From the NCBI GenBank assembly GCA_002691085.1, contig NZGX01000030.1, positions 1 through 11,215 of the forward strand: 11,215 bases of DNA. Direction: 5' to 3'. Under the pieces are notes generated by a model that was not told the DNA's origin, ran no database searches, and saw only the letters and a list, made by a program, of their open reading frames with translations. This stretch comes from Rhodospirillaceae bacterium. GTDB taxonomy: Bacteria; Pseudomonadota; Alphaproteobacteria; Rhodospirillales; Rhodospirillaceae. Positions 1 to 7,427 of this stretch are shown here, one piece after another. The translations under genes were made by a program, and so were the position numbers. The first letter of the stretch is position 1. Each line of letters starts with the position of its first letter.

Positions 1-744
1 GACCCTGCCTATGCAAAAAAACTGGGTGTGAATTTAGATGAATTACTTATATCCCAACCAGATGCTGGTGAACAAGCATTAGAGATTGCAGACACTCTTG
101 TTAGGTCAGGTGCAGTGGATGTATTAGTTATTGATTCGGTTGCTGCGTTAACTCCCAGAGCAGAATTGGAAGGTGAAATGGGAGATACTCATATGGGTCT
201 TCAAGCGAGGCTGATGAGTCAGGCATTGAGAAAATTGACCGCATCAGTTTCTCGTTCTAATACAATGATAATCTTTATTAATCAGATTAGAATGAAGATA
301 GGCGTAATGTTTGGTAGCCCTGAAACGACAACAGGTGGAAATGCACTGAAGTTTTATTCATCTGTTAGATTAGATATCAGGCGAATCGGTCAAATTAAAG
401 ATAAAGATGAAGTTGTCGGAAATCAAACCAGGGTAAAAGTTGTAAAAAATAAGGTGGCGCCGCCATTTAAACAAGTTGAATTCGATATAATGTACGGAGA
501 AGGTGTCTCAAAGATGGGTGAGTTGCTTGACCTTGGTGTAAAGGGAGGTATAGTTGAAAAATCAGGTTCATGGTTCTCATATGATGAAGAACGTATTGGT
601 CAAGGAAGAGAAAATGCAAAGAAATTCTTGACCGAAAACCAGGAAATGGCAAAAAAAATTGAGAATCAGATCAGAGTTAACGCTGGACTCGTCACAGAAG
701 ATATAATCGGTGATATTGAGGAAGAAGAAGCCATAGCTAATTAA
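1..744 (+). CDS. recA: RecA recombinase, C-terminal 247 residues (5' end outside window)
   Basis: RecA is the ATP-dependent strand-exchange filament protein of homologous recombination, and it stimulates LexA self-cleavage. The reading frame is already open at base 1. Residue 1 aligns without gaps to D100 of E. coli RecA, so residue 4 is the adenine-stacking tyrosine (Y103). Visible elements are the Walker B strand (residues 39-45, D45 equals D144), loop L1 around 'GEMGDTH', the 'FINQIRMKIG' segment with the gamma-phosphate-sensing glutamine, loop L2 'MFGSPETTTGGNA', and an acidic C-terminal tail 'DIEEEEAIAN'. The full protein would be about 346 residues, normal for the family. The segments 'VVGNQTRVKVVKNKVAPPFK' and 'RIGQGRENAKKFL' are typical of alphaproteobacterial RecA. 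The Walker A motif, promoter and any SOS box lie upstream of the window. I see no hairpin terminator after the stop. Confidence 0.98.
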   Translation, partial: DPAYAKKLGVNLDELLISQPDAGEQALEIADTLVRSGAVDVLVIDSVAALTPRAELEGEMGDTHMGLQARLMSQALRKLTASVSRSNTMIIFINQIRMKIGVMFGSPETTTGGNALKFYSSVRLDIRRIGQIKDKDEVVGNQTRVKVVKNKVAPPFKQVEFDIMYGEGVSKMGELLDLGVKGGIVEKSGSWFSYDEERIGQGRENAKKFLTENQEMAKKIENQIRVNAGLVTEDIIGDIEEEEAIAN

Positions 745-857
745 TAATATATTTAGTTGTGTAAGGTATTCTCAAATTTTTATATATATTTAATTGGTAT
801 ATAAATGTTAGAGTCACTATCAGGAATTAAATTGATATTGATTATGGAATATTTTTT
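745..857. other. recA to NTF2-like gene intergenic spacer
   Basis: This 113-base, very AT-rich spacer has no GC-rich hairpin followed by a T-run, so recA has no visible intrinsic terminator here. TATA-like strings (around 798-804) could serve as -10 elements for the next gene, but the base composition makes them uninformative. A weak GGA at 846-848 lies 9 bases before the GTG start at 858. Confidence 0.4.
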
Positions 858-1331
858 GTGTCAGGATTCGATAGGAATTACTATATAGATTTAATTGAAA
901 ATGATTACTTTGGTAACGTTTCTAAAGAAGACATAAAGTCAGCATGTGACTGTTTCACTGGTGATTCTGAAGTTGTAATATATCATGGAGATAATCCTGT
1001 TCGTTTTTTCTATAAAGTCCCTAGTCATGGCCGAGATTCTCTTGAAGTTTTTTATGAACACTTAGTTGGTAACTATGATGCTTCATTTAGTAATTTTATA
1101 CACACAATTGATCTAGATGAACAAAGGTGTGCATCCAATTTTCTTGTCACACTTTCTCCCAAACCTGACTCTGAATATCGAGATATAGGAACGTTGACTC
1201 TGAATAATTCAAATTTTTTTAGATTCAATAAAGGAAAGATTTTCTATATGATAATTTATTACGCAAACCCTACTTTAGGAAAGTTGCTTGGGCAGGTTAA
1301 TCAATCACCCACAGGTTTTCCAAAAAACTGA
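858..1331 (+). CDS. Small SnoaL/NTF2-like fold protein of unknown function
   Basis: The 157-residue product has the pattern of the NTF2-like/SnoaL superfamily. An N-terminal helix ('YYIDLIENDYFGNVSKEDIKSACDCF') is followed by an acidic turn and alternating strands, 'VVIYHG', a glycine-containing helix ('GRDSLEVFYEHLV') and later strands that include 'IDLDEQRCASNFLVTL' and 'FFRFNKGKIFYMIIYY'. The fold forms a small cone-shaped pocket used by ketosteroid isomerases, polyketide cyclases and many unassigned enzymes. Fold alone does not give a reaction, and I do not recognise a catalytic pair. There is no signal peptide or membrane segment, so the protein should be cytoplasmic. The start is taken as GTG 858 with only a weak GGA upstream. 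The frame is open back to 831, where a rare ATT follows an AGGA at 822-825, so a start nine codons earlier cannot be excluded. It lies between recA and alaS on the same strand, 59 bases ahead of alaS. Confidence 0.75.
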   Translation: MSGFDRNYYIDLIENDYFGNVSKEDIKSACDCFTGDSEVVIYHGDNPVRFFYKVPSHGRDSLEVFYEHLVGNYDASFSNFIHTIDLDEQRCASNFLVTLSPKPDSEYRDIGTLTLNNSNFFRFNKGKIFYMIIYYANPTLGKLLGQVNQSPTGFPKN

Positions 1332-1390
1332 TAAAGTAATGGTAGTGAGGCTCTTGGTTTTCAAAAATCATCTTATGAAGCTAGGATACA

Positions 1391-4039
1391 ATGCATATAA
1401 GTACTAATGACGTCAGAAGTCAGTTTATAAATTTCTTTAAGAATCATGACCATCAGGTCATGTCTTCAAGTGAATTAGTGCCACAAAATGACCCAACCTT
1501 AATGTTTACAAACGCTGGTATGGTTCAGTTTAAAGATGTCTTTACAGGAGCTGAAAAGAGTAACGTAAATCGCGCTGTATCATCTCAGAAATGCGTCCGT
1601 GCAGGCGGTAAACATAATGATCTTGACAACGTAGGTTATACCCTAAGGCACCATACTTTTTTTGAAATGCTCGGTAATTTTTCTTTTGGAGATTATTTTA
1701 AAGAAGAAGCAATTGAATTTGCTTGGTTACTAATTACTAAAGAATTTAATATTAATAAGGATAAGTTATTAATTACTGTTCATTCATCAGATGAAGATGC
1801 TGCCAAAATATGGAGAAAAGTTTCCTCTTTTTCTGATGATAAAATAATAAGAATACCATCTTCAGATAACTTTTGGTCAATGGGTGATACGGGACCATGC
1901 GGACCATGCAGTGAAATATTTTATGACCATGGCGATCATATTCCCGGGGGGGCTCCTGGAAGTGCTGATGAGGATGGTGATAGATTTGTTGAGATATGGA
2001 ATCTTGTTTTTATGCAATTTGAGCAGATCTCAAAAGATAAGAGAATTAATTTACCATCACCCAGTGTTGACACCGGGATGGGTCTTGAGAGAATTGCAGC
2101 CTTACTAAACGGGACAAATGACAATTTTTCAATTGATATTTTTAAAAACCTAATTAATGAGACTGCCGGTATTATAAAATTAGATATAAATGGCGATTTT
2201 AAAAATTCATATAGAGTAATTGCCGATCATATTAGGGCAATTACATTCTTAGTTTGTGATAGTGTACTCCCCTCTAATGAAGGGAGGGGTTATGTATTGC
2301 GAAGAATAATGAGAAGAGCAATGAGGCATGCACATTTAATGAGTTATAGGGATCCAATTTTATATAAACTAGTTAATTCAGTAATTAAGTTTTATCAGAA
2401 CTACTATCCTGAATTATTACGTTCTCAACAACTAATTGTTGATACAGTTTATGAAGAGGAGTTAAAATTTAGAACCATGCTTGAAAGAGGTATTAAGCTC
2501 TTAGATCAGGAAACAAAGTTATTGAAAACGGGAGATAAGCTTTCGGGTGAAGTTGCATTTAAATTATACGTTACATTTGGATTCCCACTAGATTTGACAG
2601 AAGATGCATTAAGACCAAAAAATATCTCTGTAGAGCACGATGGCTTTAATTTATCAATGGAGAAACAGAAGAGAGACGCGAGATTATCTTGGTCAGGGTC
2701 TGGGGATGATAAAATTAGTAAGGTATGGTTTGATGTTAAAGATGAAGTCTCACCATCTGAATTTTTAGGATATTCTCATTTAGCTCTAAGGGGTAAAGTT
2801 TCTATTCTGGTTTTAAATGATAATATAGTCAAAAGAGTATCAAAAGGCGACAAGTGTTATGTTATTTCTAACCAGACACCTTTTTATGCAGAATCTGGAG
2901 GTCAAATTGGTGATACCGGATTTATTTATGGTGCCAATGGTGCTCTTTTAGAAGTTAGAGACACACAAAAAAAACTTGATTCTATATACGTACATGATTG
3001 TTTAGTAAAATCTGGGGATTTAAATCAAGATGAGGAAGTTAAATTTGAGGTCAATGTAGGGAGAAGGAGATGTATTGCTAAGCATCATTCGGCAACACAC
3101 CTACTCCATTCTGCCTTAAGAGAATACCTTGGGAGTCATGTCCTTCAGAAGGGATCACTTGTCTCATATGATAGGCTCAGGTTTGATATTAGTCATCCTA
3201 AATCTATCAAGCAAGAAGAGCTTAAAGAAATCGAAGATATAGTAAATAGTCATGTAAAATCAAATAAACGAGTAACTACAAAAATAATGACACCAGAGGA
3301 TGCTATTTCAAATGGTGCAACAGCCCTTTTTGGAGAAAAGTATGGTAATGAAGTAAGGGTTGTCTCGATGGGTGGTGACATAAAAGAAAACTATTCTATA
3401 GAGTTATGTGGGGGAACGCATGTTGCTAATACTGGTGATATAGGTTTATTTAAAATAATAAATGAAGTTGCAGTTAGTTCGGGTGTTAGGAGAATAGAGG
3501 CAGTCGCTGGGGAGGCTGCTGAGGGCTGGTATGCGAAACATATATCTATCTTGAATGAAACAGCAGAGATATTAAAGGTCCCCTTTAAAGAAATACCATC
3601 TAGAGTAAATCTTATACAAACAGAAAAAAAGAAGCTAGAAAAGGAAATAGTGGAATTAAGGAAGAAAGCAATTAATGCACCCAATACCATTTCAGAAAAT
3701 AATGAATTTGAAGATATTAATGGTACTAACTTAATAGGAAAAATACTTAATGACATTCCATCCAAAGAGTTAAAGGGCTTTGCAGATGAAATTAAGTCTT
3801 CAGTTGATAGTGGGGTAATTGTTCTAGTAAGTGTAGTCGAAGAGAAGGTTTCCATAGTTGTGTCTTTAACTAAGGATTTAACTAATATATACGATGCAGT
3901 TTCTCTAGTAAAAATTGCTTCAAGCGTTGTTGGTGGAAAAGGTGGTGGCGGAAGAGCAGATATGGCTCAGGCAGGTGGTCCCGATGTGACATCTGTAAAA
4001 GAAATATTACCTGCTATAAGAAAGGAAATCTCAAAGTAA
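1391..4039 (+). CDS. alaS: Alanine-tRNA ligase (AlaRS), complete
   Basis: This class II synthetase charges tRNA-Ala and clears mischarged Ser or Gly. The product is 882 residues, the normal length. The N-terminal catalytic domain contains the motif 2 region ('RAGGKHNDLDNVGYTLRHH' from residue 70) and motif 3 ('VDTGMGLERIA', 226-236). A tRNA-recognition helical domain follows, with 'GRGYVLRRIMRRAMRHAH' (298-315). The editing domain keeps all four zinc ligands: H566 and H570 (HxxxH) and C673 and H677 (CGGTH). A charged coiled coil at about 740-760 leads to the C-Ala domain, with the glycine-rich 'GGKGGGGRADMAQAGG' near 848-863. The segment 'FYDHGDHIPGGAPG' is typical of alphaproteobacterial AlaRS. 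ATG 1391 is preceded by TAGGA at 1382-1386. A run of seven G occurs at 1946-1952 inside the conserved 'PGGAPG' codons. No terminator separates it from the leuC-like gene 39 bases downstream, so read-through is possible. Confidence 0.98.
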   Translation: MHISTNDVRSQFINFFKNHDHQVMSSSELVPQNDPTLMFTNAGMVQFKDVFTGAEKSNVNRAVSSQKCVRAGGKHNDLDNVGYTLRHHTFFEMLGNFSFGDYFKEEAIEFAWLLITKEFNINKDKLLITVHSSDEDAAKIWRKVSSFSDDKIIRIPSSDNFWSMGDTGPCGPCSEIFYDHGDHIPGGAPGSADEDGDRFVEIWNLVFMQFEQISKDKRINLPSPSVDTGMGLERIAALLNGTNDNFSIDIFKNLINETAGIIKLDINGDFKNSYRVIADHIRAITFLVCDSVLPSNEGRGYVLRRIMRRAMRHAHLMSYRDPILYKLVNSVIKFYQNYYPELLRSQQLIVDTVYEEELKFRTMLERGIKLLDQETKLLKTGDKLSGEVAFKLYVTFGFPLDLTEDALRPKNISVEHDGFNLSMEKQKRDARLSWSGSGDDKISKVWFDVKDEVSPSEFLGYSHLALRGKVSILVLNDNIVKRVSKGDKCYVISNQTPFYAESGGQIGDTGFIYGANGALLEVRDTQKKLDSIYVHDCLVKSGDLNQDEEVKFEVNVGRRRCIAKHHSATHLLHSALREYLGSHVLQKGSLVSYDRLRFDISHPKSIKQEELKEIEDIVNSHVKSNKRVTTKIMTPEDAISNGATALFGEKYGNEVRVVSMGGDIKENYSIELCGGTHVANTGDIGLFKIINEVAVSSGVRRIEAVAGEAAEGWYAKHISILNETAEILKVPFKEIPSRVNLIQTEKKKLEKEIVELRKKAINAPNTISENNEFEDINGTNLIGKILNDIPSKELKGFADEIKSSVDSGVIVLVSVVEEKVSIVVSLTKDLTNIYDAVSLVKIASSVVGGKGGGGRADMAQAGGPDVTSVKEILPAIRKEISK

Positions 4040-4064
4040 AAGGGGTAAAATATTTATTTCCTCT

Positions 4065-4079
4065 ATGAAAGAAAATTAA
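4065..4079 (+). other. Four-codon mini-ORF overlapping the leuC-like start
   Basis: ATG AAA GAA AAT TAA ends in a TAATG overlap with the leuC-like start codon at 4079. It has no good ribosome binding site of its own; the AGGGG at 4041-4045 is 19 bases away and could pair imperfectly with CCTCT at 4060-4064. It might couple translation into leuC, or it may be chance in AT-rich DNA. I do not claim it is translated. Confidence 0.15.
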
Positions 4080-5479
4080 TGCAGAAAACTTTATTTAGTA
4101 AATTATGGAACCAACATGAGGTCTTAAAGCAGGGTTCTGGAATGAGCCTTCTCTATATTGACCGTATTTTTCTGCATGAAAGGACCGGTTCTGTATCATT
4201 AAAAGAACTGGAACTTAAAGGTCGTAAGATTAAAAATCCTGAACAAGTATTTTGTACAATGGACCATATAGTTGATACTCTTCCGGGAAGAGATGATAAT
4301 ACTATTATGCCTTCTGGAAGAGACTTTATTGTCTCAACTAGGGATGCTGCAAATAAAGCTGGGATAAACTTGTTTGATATAGGGAATGATAAACAAGGTA
4401 TTGTGCATGTTATTTCAGCAGAACAAGGGATAACACTTCCAGGATTAACACAGGTTTGTCCTGATAGTCATACATGTACTCTTGGAGCTTTAGGTGCTTT
4501 AGCATGGGGTATTGGTTCTTCAGAGGGTGAACATGCGTTGGCTACAAAAACACTTTCTGTAAAAAGACCTAAGTTAATGAGAGTAAGATTTGAAGGTAAG
4601 TTAAATCAAGGTGTGACTTCAAAAGATATGATTCTCTATCTCATTGGTAAATATTCTGCTTCCGGAGGAGTAGGTCATGCTATTGAATTTAGTGGAGATA
4701 CAATTAATGCCCTTGAGCAAGAATCTAGATTTACTCTTTGTAATATGGCAGTCGAGTTTGGTTGTTTTACAGGCCTAATTGCACCAGATCAAAAAACTTT
4801 TGATTTTGTCTATGACCGTCCTTTTGCCCCAAAGGAAAGAGATTTTGAAAATGCATTGGTCTTTTGGAAAAAATTATATTCAGATGATGATGCAGTTTAT
4901 GATAAGGAAATTTTTGTAAAATCTAATGATATAAACCCACAGGTAAGTTGGGGAACAAGTCCAGGGCATGTTATTGATATTAATGGTTTTATTCCTAACC
5001 CAGATGAGATAAGTGATTTAAGTCTGAGGTCTTCTTGTTTAAAAGCTATAGATTATATGGATTTAAAGCCAGGACAAAGGATGGATAGTATATCTATTGA
5101 TGCTGCTTTTATTGGCTCCTGTACCAATTCCAGAATTTCAGATTTAAGAGATGTTGCTAAATTAGTAAAAGGCAGAAAGGTCTCTTCAGGTATCAAGGCA
5201 ATAATTGTTCCTGGTTCAACTCAAATTAAGCATCAATCAGAAAGTGAAGGATTAGATATTATATTTAAAGAGGCAGGTTTTGAATGGCGAGAGAGTGGTT
5301 GTTCTATGTGTTTTTATGTTGGTGGTGAAAGTTTTAAAAATGGTTCAAGAGTAGTTAGTTCTACCAATAGGAATTTTGAGAATAGACAAGGTCCTGGAAT
5401 TAAGACACATTTAGCAAGTCCTATAACTGTTGCTGCTTCAGCAATAAAGGGTAAAATTACTGATGTAAGAAAGATTTAA
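4079..5479 (+). CDS. leuC: 3-isopropylmalate dehydratase large subunit family (LeuC-like paralogue)
   Basis: This is the large, iron-sulfur subunit of a two-subunit aconitase-family hydro-lyase. In leucine synthesis the family interconverts 2- and 3-isopropylmalate; relatives hydrate citraconate or dimethylmaleate. The 466-residue length and N-terminus ('KTLFSKLW') match E. coli LeuC (466). All three [4Fe-4S] ligands are present: C348 in 'GSCTN', and C408 and C411 in 'GCSMC'. 'MDHIVDT', 'PDSHT' and 'STNRNFENRQG' mark the active site. Several conserved stretches differ from classical LeuC: 'CPDSHTCTLGALGALAWGIG' instead of 'GDSHTSTHGAFGALAFGIG', 'CFYVGGESFKNGSR' instead of 'CLAMN' plus 'PGER', and 'RQGPGIKTHL' instead of 'RQGRGGRTHL'. 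These match my memory of a LeuC paralogue group found beside CoA-transferase and HMG-CoA-lyase-like genes, so leucine synthesis is not assured. The ATG has no clear Shine-Dalgarno sequence. It is followed by the leuD-like gene after 23 bases. Confidence 0.9.
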   Translation: MQKTLFSKLWNQHEVLKQGSGMSLLYIDRIFLHERTGSVSLKELELKGRKIKNPEQVFCTMDHIVDTLPGRDDNTIMPSGRDFIVSTRDAANKAGINLFDIGNDKQGIVHVISAEQGITLPGLTQVCPDSHTCTLGALGALAWGIGSSEGEHALATKTLSVKRPKLMRVRFEGKLNQGVTSKDMILYLIGKYSASGGVGHAIEFSGDTINALEQESRFTLCNMAVEFGCFTGLIAPDQKTFDFVYDRPFAPKERDFENALVFWKKLYSDDDAVYDKEIFVKSNDINPQVSWGTSPGHVIDINGFIPNPDEISDLSLRSSCLKAIDYMDLKPGQRMDSISIDAAFIGSCTNSRISDLRDVAKLVKGRKVSSGIKAIIVPGSTQIKHQSESEGLDIIFKEAGFEWRESGCSMCFYVGGESFKNGSRVVSSTNRNFENRQGPGIKTHLASPITVAASAIKGKITDVRKI

Positions 5480-5502
5480 AATAAAATTAAAAGTTATTAT
5501 AT

Positions 5503-6123
5503 ATGAAAAAATTTAAAGAGTTATCATCAATTGCTATACCCTTTATGAGATCTAATGTTGACACTGATGCAATAATTCCTAGTAGAGAGATAAAAGGGGT
5601 TAGTAAGACAGGGTTATCAGATGGATTATTTGCAAATTGGCGATATAAGAATGTGGAAAAGAGAGAAATTGACTCCTCATTTATATTTAACAAAGAAAGA
5701 TTCACTAATGCAGAAATTCTTATTTCAGGAGTTAATTTTGGTTGTGGATCATCAAGGGAACATGCAGTATGGGCATTGAAGGAGTGGGGTATAAGGTCAA
5801 TATTAGCAATTAGTTTTGGGAGTATTTTTTTTGGTAACTGTGTTAGGAACGGGATTTTACCGATTACATTAAGCGAAGAAGTTATAAAAGAATTTATTTC
5901 TATAGCTGAAGACGAGACTTCATTAAATTTTTTTAGAATTGACTTGACTACAAAATCAATATTTTCACCGGATAATGCGGAATATAATTTTGATATCATT
6001 GATTCATATGCTGATATGCTAATTGAAGGATTAGACCCAATTGGACTTACACTCAAAAACAAAGATGAGATTGATAAATTTCAAAGAGAAGATGTTCAAA
6101 AAAGACCTTGGGTATACATATGA
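5503..6123 (+). CDS. leuD: 3-isopropylmalate dehydratase small subunit family (LeuD-like paralogue)
   Basis: This is the swivelling-domain subunit that completes the LeuC-like enzyme and supplies the substrate-recognition loop. The product is 206 residues, close to E. coli LeuD (201). It carries the signatures 'NVDTDAIIP' (18-26), 'NFGCGSSREHAVWAL' (78-92), 'FGSIFFGN' and 'GLDPIGLTL' (176-184). The loop after 'AIIP' reads 'SREIKGVSKTG', whereas E. coli LeuD has 'KQFLQKVTRTG'. Later, 'NCVRNGILP' replaces 'NSFNNQLLP'. The loop region governs side-chain recognition in isopropylmalate and homoaconitate isomerases, so the substrate may not be isopropylmalate. It forms a pair with the leuC-like gene (23-base gap, no terminator, no obvious ribosome binding site, so coupling is likely). 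Its stop codon lies one base from the stop of the convergent CoA-transferase gene. Confidence 0.9.
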   Translation: MKKFKELSSIAIPFMRSNVDTDAIIPSREIKGVSKTGLSDGLFANWRYKNVEKREIDSSFIFNKERFTNAEILISGVNFGCGSSREHAVWALKEWGIRSILAISFGSIFFGNCVRNGILPITLSEEVIKEFISIAEDETSLNFFRIDLTTKSIFSPDNAEYNFDIIDSYADMLIEGLDPIGLTLKNKDEIDKFQREDVQKRPWVYI

Positions 6124-6124
6124 G

Positions 6125-7327
6125 CTACTTATCTGAGACAATTTCCGTTTTCAAAAGATTATCAATTTGATCTGGTGATATACCAATCTCAGAAAGTATT
6201 TCGTATGTATGTTCACCTTGTCTTGGAAGGTCTCTATTTACACCTAAACGTTCTTGGTTAAAAGATATTGGAATGTTAGGTAATTTAATTTTCTTACCAG
6301 AACCAGTTCCATCTGTAAGAGTTACCTCTGATAAACCGTCACTTTGATTAAGGTGAATGTCATCAAAAAGCTCATGAGGTTTTGCAATAGGCGCAAATGG
6401 TATTCCATGTTTCTCAAGCTTATCCATTAATTCTTTTTTATTATAATTAAGAAAAACATTTTCAATTTTTGGTTTTAACCAATTTCTAGCATCAACCCTA
6501 CCATTATTTTTTTTGAGTTCATCATTTTGCCATAAGTCTTTGAGGTTAAAGGCCTCACAGAATTCTTTCCATTGTGTATCTGAAACTACCCCTACGAATA
6601 CTTTCTGAGAATCTTTAGTATCAAAAACATCATAAATTGCCCACGCTGATATTCTTGCAGGCATTGGGTTTGCAGCTTCACCTGTTACACCAAATTGAGC
6701 CATATGTTGACCTACTAAATAGACAGTTGTTTCATATAGACTTGCAATAACATGTTTGCCCTCACCAGAAATATACCTATCAATAATTGCTGATAAAATG
6801 CCTATTACCCCAAACATTCCACCTGTAATATCAATTACTGATGAACCTGCTCTTAGTGGTTTACCGGGGGGGCCTGTCATGTATGCCAGTCCACCCATCA
6901 TTTGTGCTACTTCGTCTAGTGCAGTTCGATTTTCGTAAGGTCCAGATAAGAAACCTTTTTCTGAACAATAGATAATCTTTTTATTAATTTTTTTGATGTC
7001 TTGATATCCAAAACCTAGTCTATCCATGGCCCCAGGACGGAAGTTTTCAATTATTACATCAGCATTTTTAATTATATCTATTGCTATTTTATTCCCTTGA
7101 GTGCTTTTTAGATCTATACTAATAGAACGTTTGTTCCTATTAAACATAGGAAAATATCCTGACCCTGAGCCTTTTAATCTTCTGGTATTATCGCCCTTTA
7201 AAGGTTCTATTTTTATTACATCTGCGCCAAGGTCACCAAGTATACAGCCTACAGTAGGGCCCATTACCATATGTGTGAATTCTACTACCTTAATATTTTT
7301 AAGAGGTAGATCTTTTTTTAGTGTCAT
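6125..7327 (-). CDS. Class III (CaiB/BaiF, formyl-CoA transferase family) CoA-transferase
   Basis: Enzymes of this family move CoA between carboxylic acids through an aspartyl-acyl intermediate, as homodimers of interlocked rings in the cytoplasm. The product is 400 residues, the usual size. Family marks include 'VVEFTHMVMGPTVGCILGDLGADVIKIEP' (14-42), 'FNRNKRSISIDLKSTQG' (62-78), 'VIIENFRPGAMDRLGFGY' (91-108), the likely catalytic D166 in 'SSVIDITGGMFG', and 'GEGKHVIASLYE' (188-199). Substrate cannot be read from sequence. Succinyl-CoA:citramalate, succinyl-CoA:glutarate and similar transferases belong here, and the neighbours (LeuCD-like hydro-lyase, HMG-CoA-lyase-like enzyme) suggest a hydroxy-dicarboxylate acceptor. 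ATG 7327 follows AGGA (complement of 7334-7337) with a 6-base spacer. It is divergent from the lyase gene and convergent with leuD. On the coding strand a run of seven C (6866-6872) encodes the conserved 'GPPG'. Confidence 0.93.
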   Translation of the reverse strand: MTLKKDLPLKNIKVVEFTHMVMGPTVGCILGDLGADVIKIEPLKGDNTRRLKGSGSGYFPMFNRNKRSISIDLKSTQGNKIAIDIIKNADVIIENFRPGAMDRLGFGYQDIKKINKKIIYCSEKGFLSGPYENRTALDEVAQMMGGLAYMTGPPGKPLRAGSSVIDITGGMFGVIGILSAIIDRYISGEGKHVIASLYETTVYLVGQHMAQFGVTGEAANPMPARISAWAIYDVFDTKDSQKVFVGVVSDTQWKEFCEAFNLKDLWQNDELKKNNGRVDARNWLKPKIENVFLNYNKKELMDKLEKHGIPFAPIAKPHELFDDIHLNQSDGLSEVTLTDGTGSGKKIKLPNIPISFNQERLGVNRDLPRQGEHTYEILSEIGISPDQIDNLLKTEIVSDK

Positions 7328-7343
7328 AGCTAATCCTATTCAT

Positions 7344-7363
7344 TATAATTTCGCCAAATTATA
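7344..7363. repeat. Perfect 8-4-8 inverted repeat, candidate operator
   Basis: TATAATTT and AAATTATA flank the spacer CGCC, giving 16 paired bases in a 20-base dyad. The next outer pair (T 7343 / T 7364) does not match. The size and symmetry suit a dimeric winged-helix repressor site. Each strand reads TATAAT within the dyad, so a -10 element could be overlapped in either direction. The left edge is 17 bases from the CoA-transferase start. The function is inferred. Confidence 0.5.
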
Positions 7364-7404
7364 TATTTTTTTAAATTTAATAAATAGTTCTAATAAGATT
7401 TTTA

Positions 7405-7421
7405 TTAAAGCTAATCTTTAA
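7405..7421 (+). repeat. Small inverted repeat running into the lyase ribosome binding site
   Basis: TTAAAG (7405-7410) and CTTTAA (7416-7421) surround the loop CTAAT. The right arm overlaps the first two bases of the AAGGAGGG element. With a single G-C pair the hairpin would be weak, so an effect on translation is only a possibility. Confidence 0.25.
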
Positions 7422-7427
7422 GGAGGG
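7420..7427 (+). promoter_or_regulatory. Strong Shine-Dalgarno element of the lyase gene
   Basis: AAGGAGGG is a near-complete anti-16S match lying 6 bases before ATG 7434. It fixes that start over the in-frame ATG at 7446. It is much stronger than anything in front of the leuC-like or leuD-like genes. Confidence 0.85.

Noticed and set aside
780..804. TTATATA / TATATAA inverted repeat after recA
   Set aside because: It is composed only of A and T with no T-run placement suited to a terminator, and is expected by chance in this composition.
1332..1390. TGGTTTT / AAAAATCA near-dyad upstream of alaS as an attenuator or terminator
   Set aside because: The arms are imperfect and the loop would be too short to fold.
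3391..3855. Open frame antisense to the alaS editing and C-terminal domains
   Set aside because: It is a serine-, leucine- and isoleucine-rich shadow of a highly conserved coding region with no start signal of its own.
5487..6062. Long open frame antisense to the leuD-like gene
   Set aside because: It lies entirely opposite a gene with clear family motifs, has low-complexity I/S/L-rich content, and resembles no family I know.
7344..7349. TATAAT as a definite -10 box for the lyase gene
   Set aside because: No acceptable -35 lies about 17 bases upstream, and similar strings occur throughout the spacer; kept only as part of the dyad.
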